Source of the DNA: an uncultured Collinsella sp.
GTDB lineage: Bacteria > Actinomycetota > Coriobacteriia > Coriobacteriales > Coriobacteriaceae
Assembly: GCA_902491765.1 (NCBI GenBank)
Contig: CABUIY010000005.1
Location: 62,001 to 126,000 of the forward strand
Direction of reading: 5' to 3'
DNA: 64,000 bases
Shown: positions 49,768 through 56,941 of the stretch, piece by piece
Layout: each line of letters opens with the position of its first letter
Position numbering within the stretch: the stretch's first letter is position 1
The notes under the pieces: model-generated
What the model was told of the DNA's origin: nothing
The model's database searches: none
The model's input: only the letters and a program-made list of their open reading frames with translations
Made by a program: the position numbers and the translations under genes

Positions 49768-51480
49768 CTAAGAACGCTTACGGCTCGCCATGGTGCCTGC
49801 GGCGATAGCGGCTGTTCCCGCAAGGACGGTTGCCACGATGGCCGCACCCGAGGTGTCGCCGGTTGCCGCGAGCACGCCGGTAGTCTTGGCTTTCGTGGTT
49901 GAAGCCGCAACGGCCTTGGTCGGCTTTGAGCCCTCAGGCTTGGGGTTCTGCTTGGACTCCGCGGGCTTGCTTTCTGCGGGCTTGGTCTCGTCGGGCTTGG
50001 GGTCGTCCGGCTTGGCTACCTCGGGAGGTGCGATGGTCGTACTTTTGGCGACTGCTTTGATATAGAGGGAGTCGACCGTGGCGTCGCCCGTGCCGATGGC
50101 TTGGCCTGCCTCGTAGATGCCGTCACGGAGCTTGCGATAGTCAATGACCTTGCCGCCTTCGGGCGTCTGGATGGCGGCGTTCTCAATCTTGATGGTGCCG
50201 ATTGTCTTGCCGTCAGCGCTCATGGCACGGGCAAAGATTGCCGCAGTATCTCCTTCGGCCGTTACCTTGCTGCGGATGATCGAGATGACTGCGGGTGTGA
50301 CGCCCTCGCTGGTCTGGGCGATGATGCCGATGTTCTCGCCTTGGGGTTCGCGCCTCGTCTCGCCATCTTGGTTTTCGCTGTAGGGGATGGGGCCGTCGCC
50401 GTTCTCGACATAGCGGGCTATGGCCTTGACAACGGAGTCGCTGATGTAGATGTGGCCGCCCTTCTCGTTGGGTCGATCGTTTCTGGTGGAGAATGCAGCC
50501 GAAACCTCGCCTTCCGCAAACGCGTCCACGGTGGAGCCGTTCTTGACGACGATGTCGTCCTGGTAGGTGAAGAGGGCGTTGGCGCCACCGTATCTGCCTT
50601 TACTTGCACGGACCGTCACGTTTGCATGATCGAGGGTGATGCCCTTGTGGGCATAGACGCCATATTCAACACCGTTTACGTTGAGGGAGGCGTTTGTGGC
50701 TGCGAGGCTGCCCTTGGCCTCGACGGCAGCGTCTTTCTCGGAGCTTGCCTCGACCGTCCCGCCACCCTTGATGGTGAGGTTCTTGTCGGCTCCAATACCC
50801 TTGTCCTTGGTAGCCCTGGCGGTGACGGCTCCGCTGTCGTCAATCGTGATATTGCCGTTTGCCCTGATGCCATCCGATGCACCCGTGGCGTTGACGTTGC
50901 CCGAACCTTTGATAGCGAGATCACCTCCGGCATTGATGGCATCAAACCCAGTGCTCGTGGCGTTGACGGATCCGGCTCCGTCGATGTTGATATTACCCGT
51001 GGAGAGGATAGCGTCCTCAGTAGATGTCACGCTGAGCGTGCCGCCCTCGTCGCCTTGGATATTGAGCTCGGCATTCTCGTTAGTGCCATGAGAAACGTTG
51101 ATGCTTTCGATCCATTCGGCAGTGACGATGTTGGTTCCCGAGTAATTCACGTTGAGCTTGCCTGCGGCCTGGATCTCGCCGCCGTTATAGTTGTTGAGCT
51201 TCAAGTCGTCGGCGCCGTCCCACGACCAGGTACCGGCCTCGTCGCTCGCCGCGGTGTTGTACTTGTTGCCGCCGACCTTGACCCATTCCGCTGCGAGCGA
51301 GACGCTCGGCATGAGCAGCGAGCTCACCGTGAGCGCGCACACGGCGCCCGCGACGATGCGGCGCGTCACGCGGCGCCAGCTGCCGTGCGCGAGTCCTATG
51401 CGACGGCGAACGTCGGGTTCGGCAACATGGGTTCCGGCGGTAGTGTCATTGTGTTTGGGGGTCGTGAACAAGGCTGCCAT
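49768..51480 (-). CDS. Sortase-anchored beta-helix surface protein A
   Basis: A 570-residue secreted protein. A long signal peptide ends near residue 64 (MPSVSLAA). The middle consists of repeated coils of about 21 residues with the pattern DAI-A-GNI-I-G-G-V-A (for example DAINAGGDLAIKGSGNVNAT), like the beta-helical Cthe_2159-type carbohydrate-binding domains. Then come a proline/lysine stalk (KPDDPKPDETKPAESKPAES), the sorting motif LAATGD, a hydrophobic helix and RKRS. LAXTG is the motif known for class E sortases of Actinobacteria. GGGAG precedes ATG 51480. It is a diverged tandem copy of the protein at 51752-53518. Confidence 0.85.
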   Translation of the reverse strand: MAALFTTPKHNDTTAGTHVAEPDVRRRIGLAHGSWRRVTRRIVAGAVCALTVSSLLMPSVSLAAEWVKVGGNKYNTAASDEAGTWSWDGADDLKLNNYNGGEIQAAGKLNVNYSGTNIVTAEWIESINVSHGTNENAELNIQGDEGGTLSVTSTEDAILSTGNINIDGAGSVNATSTGFDAINAGGDLAIKGSGNVNATGASDGIRANGNITIDDSGAVTARATKDKGIGADKNLTIKGGGTVEASSEKDAAVEAKGSLAATNASLNVNGVEYGVYAHKGITLDHANVTVRASKGRYGGANALFTYQDDIVVKNGSTVDAFAEGEVSAAFSTRNDRPNEKGGHIYISDSVVKAIARYVENGDGPIPYSENQDGETRREPQGENIGIIAQTSEGVTPAVISIIRSKVTAEGDTAAIFARAMSADGKTIGTIKIENAAIQTPEGGKVIDYRKLRDGIYEAGQAIGTGDATVDSLYIKAVAKSTTIAPPEVAKPDDPKPDETKPAESKPAESKQNPKPEGSKPTKAVAASTTKAKTTGVLAATGDTSGAAIVATVLAGTAAIAAGTMASRKRS

Positions 51481-51625
51481 GGTTGCTCCCGTTCTCATAG
51501 GGCCTATACGACTAGATTCAGCGTATCTGCTGGATGTTGCCGGCGGTAGTGCCGTTTGGAGGGCAAAATGGCCAAAATGGGGGAGAAATAGGCCGCACGC
51601 CGGCGCAGGGACCGGCGCTAAAAGA

Positions 51626-51658
51626 AAAGCGCGGGGCCGCATGGCGACTCCGCGCTTT
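51626..51658. terminator. Duplicated terminator hairpin
   Basis: AAAGCGCGG and CCGCGCTTT with additional inner pairs match the terminator after the purine permease (53665-53699). It lies between the copied permease end and surface protein A. Confidence 0.7.
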
Positions 51659-51684
51659 ATTGTTCAGCTTTTGCAGCCTTGCCC

Positions 51685-51730
51685 TTACGCTACGAAGAAG
51701 TAGACGAGGAAGGCAAGGGCCGCGATCCAC
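51685..51730 (-). pseudogene. Copied 3' end of the purine permease gene
   Basis: The 46 bases match the last codons and stop of the permease at 53726-53771 with two differences. In the minus strand they still read WIAALAFLVYFFVA and a stop. There is no gene body in front of it; surface protein B ends 22 bases away. It marks the junction of a tandem duplication of about 2 kb. Confidence 0.88.
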
Positions 51731-51751
51731 CCGTCCCGTGCGAAAAAGTGT

Positions 51752-53518
51752 TTACGAGCGCTTGCGGCTCACCACGGCGCCCGCGGCGATGGCGGCTGTT
51801 CCCGCAAGGGCGGCTGCCACGATGGCTGCGCTCGAGGCGTCGCCGGTTGCTGCGAGTTTGCCGGCGATCTTGGCTCCCGTGGCTGCAACTGCAACGGTCT
51901 TGGTCGTCTTCGTGCCCTCGGACTTGGAACCCTCGGGCTTGGTCTCGCCTGGCTTCTCCTCGGGTTTGATCTCCTCGGGAGGCGCGATGACCGTGCTCTT
52001 GGCGACAGCTTCGTTATAGGGGGAGTCGATCACAGCGTCGCCCGTGCCGATGGTTTGACCCACCACGTAGAAGATGCCGTCATCGAGTTCTTCCTTGTTG
52101 CGATAGCCAATGATCTTGCCGCCTGTGGGCGTCTGGATGGGAGCGCCTTCGATCTCGATGGTGCCGATTGTCTCGCCGTCCGCGCTCACGGCAAGGGCGA
52201 AGATCGCCGCCGTGTCTCCCTCAGCTGTGACCTTACTGCGGACAATCGAGATGGTCGCGGGCGTGATGCCCTCCTTGGTCCGGGCAAAGATGCCGATGTT
52301 CACGCCCCTATGCTCGGGAATGACCGCGCCGCTTTGGTCGTTGCTGTAGTGATCGGGGCCGTCGCTACCGGACTCGACATAGCGGGCTATAGCCTTGACA
52401 ACGGAGTCACTAATGTAGACGTGACCACCCGCTTCGTTGGGGTAGTAGTTTCTGGTGGAGATTGCGGTCGAGAACTGGCCTTCTGCGAACGCATCCACGA
52501 TCGAGCCGTTCTTGATGACGATGTCGTCCTCGTCGGTGAAGAGGGCGCTGGCTTCATCGTTCCCTGCACTTGCACGGACCGTTACGGTTGCGCCATCGAA
52601 CGTGATGCCCTTGTAGACATAGATGCCATACCCAACGCCACTTGCGTTGAGGGAAGCGTTCGTGACCGTGAGGCTGTTTTTACCGTCGATGGCGGCGTCT
52701 TCCTCGGAGCTTGCCTTGACCTGGCTGCCACCCGAGATCTCGATGTTGCCGTCGGCCCAAATCGCATTGTCTTTGATAGAGCTTGCCTCTACCTTGCCGC
52801 CGCCCTTTATGATGAGGTTCTCGTTAGCATCGATACCCTGATCCTCGGTGGCCTTGGCGGTGACGGTTCCGCTGTTGTCGATCGTGATGTTGCCGTCGGC
52901 CCTGATGCCATCCGAATCGCCCGTGGCGTTAACGTTTCCCGAGCCCTTGATGGTGACATCGCCCCCGGCATCGATGGCATCGTGCTCGGTGCTCGTGGCG
53001 TTGACAGTGCCAGCGCCGTCGATGTTGATGCTGCCGACGGAAGTGATGGCGTCACGAGAAGATGTCACGTTGAGCGTGCTGGACGCGTCGCCCTGAATAT
53101 TAAGCTCGGCGTTCTCGTTCGCGCCATCCTTAACCTTGATGCCGCGGCCATCGCCGTTAGTGACGATGTTGTTGCCCTCGTAGCTCACGTTGAGCTTGCC
53201 CGCTGCCTCGATCGCGCCGGCGTTATAGCCGTTGAGCTTCATGTCGTCGGCGCCGTCCCAGGACCAGGTGCCGGCCTCGTCGCCTGCTGCAGTGTTGTAC
53301 TGAGTGCCGCCGACGTTGACCCACTCGGCCGCGAGCGAGACGCTCGGCATGAGCAGCGAGCTCACCGTAAGCGCGCAGGCCAGGCCGCAGACGAGGCGGC
53401 GCGTCACGCGGCGCCAGCTGCCGTGTGTGAGCAGCGTGCGACGGCACACGTCGGGCTCGACAAAATGGGCTCCAGAGGTTTTGTCATTGCGCTTGGGGGT
53501 CGTGAACAAGGCGGCCAT
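51752..53518 (-). CDS. Sortase-anchored beta-helix surface protein B
   Basis: A 588-residue paralogue of surface protein A. Signal peptide, first coils, stalk (EEKPGETKPEGSKSEG), sorting motif LAATGD and RKRS tail all agree with A. One extra coil of about 24 residues (around NAIWADGNIEISGGSQVKAS) is present compared with A. Otherwise the coils can be aligned one by one. GGGAG precedes ATG 53518. The permease and its terminator lie upstream. A cell-surface carbohydrate-binding or adhesive role is inferred. Confidence 0.85.
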   Translation of the reverse strand: MAALFTTPKRNDKTSGAHFVEPDVCRRTLLTHGSWRRVTRRLVCGLACALTVSSLLMPSVSLAAEWVNVGGTQYNTAAGDEAGTWSWDGADDMKLNGYNAGAIEAAGKLNVSYEGNNIVTNGDGRGIKVKDGANENAELNIQGDASSTLNVTSSRDAITSVGSINIDGAGTVNATSTEHDAIDAGGDVTIKGSGNVNATGDSDGIRADGNITIDNSGTVTAKATEDQGIDANENLIIKGGGKVEASSIKDNAIWADGNIEISGGSQVKASSEEDAAIDGKNSLTVTNASLNASGVGYGIYVYKGITFDGATVTVRASAGNDEASALFTDEDDIVIKNGSIVDAFAEGQFSTAISTRNYYPNEAGGHVYISDSVVKAIARYVESGSDGPDHYSNDQSGAVIPEHRGVNIGIFARTKEGITPATISIVRSKVTAEGDTAAIFALAVSADGETIGTIEIEGAPIQTPTGGKIIGYRNKEELDDGIFYVVGQTIGTGDAVIDSPYNEAVAKSTVIAPPEEIKPEEKPGETKPEGSKSEGTKTTKTVAVAATGAKIAGKLAATGDASSAAIVAAALAGTAAIAAGAVVSRKRS

Positions 53519-53664
53519 GGTTACTCCCATCCTCATAGGGCCTATGCGATTACGCCCAGCATATCTGCAGGATGTAGCCGGTGGTAGTGCCGTTTGGAGG
53601 GCAAAATGTCCAAAACTTGGGAAGCAATACATCGCGCGTCTGTGCGTTGCCTGGCTTTAAAAGC

Positions 53665-53699
53665 AAAGCGCGGAGCCGCTCGATGCGACTCCGCGCTTT
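53665..53699 (-). terminator. Terminator after the purine permease
   Basis: AAAGCGCGGAG (53665-53675) and CTCCGCGCTTT (53689-53699) form a perfect stem; on the minus strand TGCTTTT follows. A copy lies at 51626-51658. Confidence 0.8.
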
Positions 53700-53725
53700 G
53701 GTGTTCTGCTTTGGCAGCTTTGCCG

Positions 53726-55039
53726 TTACGCTACAAAGAAGTAGACGAGGAAGGCAAGGGCTGCGATCCACATGAGCGGCTTGATCTTGGAGGCCTCGCC
53801 CTTAAAGAGCGCGACGATCACGTAGGCGATAAAGCCCAGGCCAATGCCGGCAGAGATGGAGTAGGTGAAGGGCACGCCGGCGACAATCATGAACGCCGGG
53901 AAACCCTGCGACACGTCGGACCAGTCGATCTCGGAGGCCTCGCTCATCATGAGGTAGCCGACGTAGACCAGAGCACCGCAGGTGGCGGCACTGGAAACGA
54001 TGGTGACGATGGGGGAGAAGAACGCGGCGAGAATGAACAGCACGCCGGTGGTGACGGAGGTGAGGCCCGTGCGGCCACCGTCGGCAGCGCCAGAGGTGGA
54101 CTCGACGAAGGTGGTGATGGAGGAGACGCCCATAAAGCCACCGGCAGCAGCGGCCACGGAGTCGACGACCAGGATGGGGCGGATGTCCTCGACATTGCCG
54201 TCCTCGGTCAAGAACTCGCCCTGCTTGGCGACGGCCATCGCGGTTCCCATGGTGTCGAAGAAGTCACTCATGAGCAGCGAGAAGGCAACGACGAGCAGCA
54301 TCGGGTCGGTCAGAACCTTCACGATGGCCATGTTGCCATCGGCGGTGCTGGCAAACGGGGCGCCAAAGGTCGAGAAGTCGAGCGGTGCGATGAGGCCCTC
54401 GGGGGCGTGGGTGACGCCCAGCGGGATACCGGCGATAACGGCGACGATGATGCCGATGAGCAGCGAGCCCGGCACGTTGCGGGAAGCCAGGGCAACCGTC
54501 ACGACGATGGAGATGATGCCGACGATAAAGGTGGGGGAGGCGATGTCGCCCAGGCCGACGAGCGTACCGGCGCCAGCGGTGATGATGCCGGCGTCGCACA
54601 GGCCGATCATGGCGATGAACAGGCCCAAGCCAACCGAGATGGCGTGGCGCAGGACCACGGGGATGGCGTCCATAATGGCCTCGCGCAGGCCGCACAGGAC
54701 GAGCAGCAAGATGACGATACCCTCGAGGAAGATAACGCTCATGGCCACGTGCCAGTCACCGCCGCACATGGTGGTGGCGATGCCCGCGATCATGGCGTTG
54801 ATGCCCAGGCCCGAAGCGCAGGCGAGCGGGCGGTTGGCGAAGATGCCCATGCAGATGGTCATGATGCCGGCGCCCAGGCAAGTGGCGCAGGCGAGCGCTC
54901 CCGCATCGATGCCGGCGCCCGAGAGCACCGCGGGGTTGACGGCAATGATGTAGGCCATTGCCAGGAACGTTGTCAGTCCAGCGCGAAGTTCGGTCCCGAT
55001 TGTGGACTTGCGCTCGCTGACGTGAAATAGTTCGTCCAT
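53726..55039 (-). CDS. NCS2-family purine permease (AzgA/PbuG type)
   Basis: A 437-residue transporter for adenine, guanine or hypoxanthine. The N-terminal TELRAGLTTFLAMAYIIAVNPAVLS and ASGLGINAMIAG are hallmarks of the AzgA group, and SDFFDTMGTAMAVAKQ and SSITTFVESTSGAADGGRTGLTSV follow. The start at 55039 follows AAGGAAAGGG; the frame extends 19 codons upstream. Its 3' end is duplicated behind surface protein B. Confidence 0.92.
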   Translation of the reverse strand: MDELFHVSERKSTIGTELRAGLTTFLAMAYIIAVNPAVLSGAGIDAGALACATCLGAGIMTICMGIFANRPLACASGLGINAMIAGIATTMCGGDWHVAMSVIFLEGIVILLLVLCGLREAIMDAIPVVLRHAISVGLGLFIAMIGLCDAGIITAGAGTLVGLGDIASPTFIVGIISIVVTVALASRNVPGSLLIGIIVAVIAGIPLGVTHAPEGLIAPLDFSTFGAPFASTADGNMAIVKVLTDPMLLVVAFSLLMSDFFDTMGTAMAVAKQGEFLTEDGNVEDIRPILVVDSVAAAAGGFMGVSSITTFVESTSGAADGGRTGLTSVTTGVLFILAAFFSPIVTIVSSAATCGALVYVGYLMMSEASEIDWSDVSQGFPAFMIVAGVPFTYSISAGIGLGFIAYVIVALFKGEASKIKPLMWIAALAFLVYFFVA

Positions 55040-55232
55040 GCATACCCTTTCCTTGTTCGGCCCCGAGTTTAGGCCGATTGACACGAACTCACTCACTATA
55101 TCGCCTTTGCAACCTTGCTGTTCCTCACATGTTGATGTTCGGCGCTTTGTAGCGGACGGGCGGTATTTTCCGTATGAAAATGTGTGGGTACCGTATACTT
55201 AAGCAGTTACAACGACCCCTATGGAGGAACGT

Positions 55233-55652
55233 ATGATTAAAGAGCTCTGCCACGACGAGGCTATTCTGTCCCAGCGTTGCGAGGTCGCGACCGTCGAGGA
55301 CGAGTCGGTGGCACAGGACCTGATCGATACCATCAAGTCGCTCGACGATGCCGGCTGCCTTGCCGCCAACCAGATCGGCATCACCAAGAAGGTCTGCGTC
55401 TACCTGGACGATGCCGGCGAGCCCCATGTGCTCTACAACCCCCGTCTGGTGTTTGGCCTGGGCGCCAGCAAGATGGAGGAGAGCTGCCTGACGCACGAGG
55501 AGGTCACCAAGTCCACGCGCTATATCAAGTGCAAGGTCGCTTATGACGTGATCGTCGACGGCAAGATGCGCGAGCGCAAGCAGGACTTTGTGGGCTTCGA
55601 GGCACAGATGATCCAGCATATGATCGACCACTGTCTCGGCAAGTTGGTCTAA
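55233..55652 (+). CDS. Peptide-deformylase-like protein with altered active site
   Basis: A 139-residue protein of the deformylase fold. Motif 1 is GCLAANQIG (residues 41-49), motif 2 is ESCLT (Cys85), and motif 3 is QHMIDH (128-133). In true deformylases motif 3 is HExDH and its glutamate is the general base; here the residue is Met130. The metal ligands Cys85, His129 and His133 are kept. The protein may bind metal without deformylating. ATG 55233 follows GGAGG; ATG 55221 is in frame. TATACT at 55194-55199 is a probable -10. Confidence 0.8.
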   Translation: MIKELCHDEAILSQRCEVATVEDESVAQDLIDTIKSLDDAGCLAANQIGITKKVCVYLDDAGEPHVLYNPRLVFGLGASKMEESCLTHEEVTKSTRYIKCKVAYDVIVDGKMRERKQDFVGFEAQMIQHMIDHCLGKLV

Positions 55653-55751
55653 GGGAATCAAAGCACCGCACCTTGCCGCTCAATCGTCGCTTGCGTACCG
55701 TTAGTACGCGGCGCTCCTCTTTCGTGGCAATCTGCGGCACTTTGACCCCTT
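55651..55751. repeat. Long imperfect palindrome after the deformylase-like gene
   Basis: Outer arms TCAAAG...CCGCA (from 55658) and TGCGGCACTTTGA (to 55745) are complementary with interruptions, and GCGTAC/GTACGC (55693-55709) forms the tip. About 95 bases can fold into one long stem. It starts at the stop codon of the preceding gene. Confidence 0.6.
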
Positions 55752-55797
55752 AGACGACCTGCGGGGTTAACTTGGTTGAGTTTATCCAGCTTGAATA

Positions 55798-55837
55798 GTC
55801 CGGGCGTGACATTGTTGTCATGTCCGGGCTTTTGTGT
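55798..55837 (+). terminator. Terminator before the bile salt hydrolase gene
   Basis: GTCCGGGCGTGACA and TGTCATGTCCGGGC pair, with a four-base loop and one mismatch on each side, and TTTTGTGTTT follows. Confidence 0.75.
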
Positions 55838-55896
55838 TTAGCGCCTTTTTGTTTGGAGACAATGAAATTAGCAAGAACGTAAAGCTAGGAGGCGCT

Positions 55897-56862
55897 ATGT
55901 GCACGAGTATTCGATTTACCGATAATTCTGGCCACATGTATCTAGGCCGCAACCTCGACTGGAGCTTTGACTACGGCCAACAGGTTCGCGTGATGCCGCG
56001 CGGGTTTCACATTCCGTATTCGTTTATCGACGAAGCGACAGCGGCACACGCGGTGATCGGTATGTGCATCGATTACAAGAACTACCCTATGTTCTTCGAT
56101 TGCGGCAACGATGCGGGCCTCGCCGTGGCGGGCCTCAATTTCCCGGGTTATGCCGAGTATGCCGAGGGGCCGGTTGATGGAAAGACCAATATCGCGGCCT
56201 ATGAGTTTCCCCTGTGGGTGGCAGCGACGTTCTCGACGGTCGATGAGGTCGAGGCCGCGCTGCGCGACACGGTGATTGTCGCCAAATCTGCCGGAGAGGG
56301 GCTGGGCGTGTCGCTGCTCCATTGGATTATCGGCGACAGCCAGCGCAGCATCGTGGTCGAGATGATGGCTGACGGCCTGCATGTATACGACGATCCGGTC
56401 GACACCCTTGCCAATCAGCCCACCTTCCCGTGGCACATGGAAAACCTGCGCACCTATATCACGGCCACAAGCGATTTTCCGCAGACGGCGACATGGCGTG
56501 GCGCCGAGCTCAAGCCCTATGGCGCGGGTGCCGGCATGCGCGGTATTCCGGGTGACTGCTATTCGCCGAGCCGTTTTGTAAAGGCGGCGTACCTCAATGC
56601 CAATTACCCGCAAAAGGAAAGCGAGACCGAAAACGTCGTCCGCATGTTCCGCTCGCTCGAGGGCGTGGTGATGATCGAGGGGGCGTCCAGGATGGGCGAT
56701 GGCAAGTTCGAGAAGACTATCTACACCGGATGCTTTAGCGCGCGCACGGGCAATTATTACTACGCGATGTATGGGGACCCGTCGATTCGCTACGTGAGCC
56801 TGATGGATGCCGAGGGCGCGAGCCCCGATAGGCTCGTGGTTCCCGAGCCGCGTCGTTCGTAG
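55897..56862 (+). CDS. bsh: Bile salt hydrolase (choloylglycine hydrolase family)
   Basis: A 321-residue Ntn-hydrolase that removes glycine or taurine from conjugated bile acids. After removal of Met1, Cys2 becomes the nucleophile (MCTSIRF). The other known catalytic positions are all present: Arg18 and Asp21 (GRNLDW), Asn81 (AGLNFPG), Asn173 (ANQPTFPW) and Arg226 (SPSRF). The length is typical (about 320). CTAGGAGG precedes ATG 55897; the frame is open upstream without such a site. The AGLNFPG context favours bile salts over penicillin V, but family members overlap. The gene indicates life in the gut. Confidence 0.9.
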   Translation: MCTSIRFTDNSGHMYLGRNLDWSFDYGQQVRVMPRGFHIPYSFIDEATAAHAVIGMCIDYKNYPMFFDCGNDAGLAVAGLNFPGYAEYAEGPVDGKTNIAAYEFPLWVAATFSTVDEVEAALRDTVIVAKSAGEGLGVSLLHWIIGDSQRSIVVEMMADGLHVYDDPVDTLANQPTFPWHMENLRTYITATSDFPQTATWRGAELKPYGAGAGMRGIPGDCYSPSRFVKAAYLNANYPQKESETENVVRMFRSLEGVVMIEGASRMGDGKFEKTIYTGCFSARTGNYYYAMYGDPSIRYVSLMDAEGASPDRLVVPEPRRS

Positions 56863-56885
56863 CCGTTAGCTTTACCGCAATGCAA

Positions 56886-56921
56886 AGCGGCCCTGCGTCT
56901 CTCGTGAGGTGCAGGGCCGCT
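56886..56921. terminator. Terminator between bsh and kup
   Basis: AGCGGCCCTGC (56886-56896) and GCAGGGCCGCT (56911-56921) form a perfect stem between convergent genes. Confidence 0.8.
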
Positions 56922-56941
56922 GTCGTTGATTTGTGACGTCG

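Noticed and set aside
50101..53587. Two long plus-strand open frames (50101-51549 and 52055-53587) opposite the surface protein genes.
   Set aside because: They are antisense readings of the repetitive GC-rich coils, have no ribosome-binding sites, and lack recognisable domains, whereas the minus strand shows signal peptides, coils and anchors.
55525..55740. Minus-strand 71-codon frame over the end of the deformylase-like gene.
   Set aside because: It is the reading of the palindrome and antisense of the gene end, without a ribosome-binding site.
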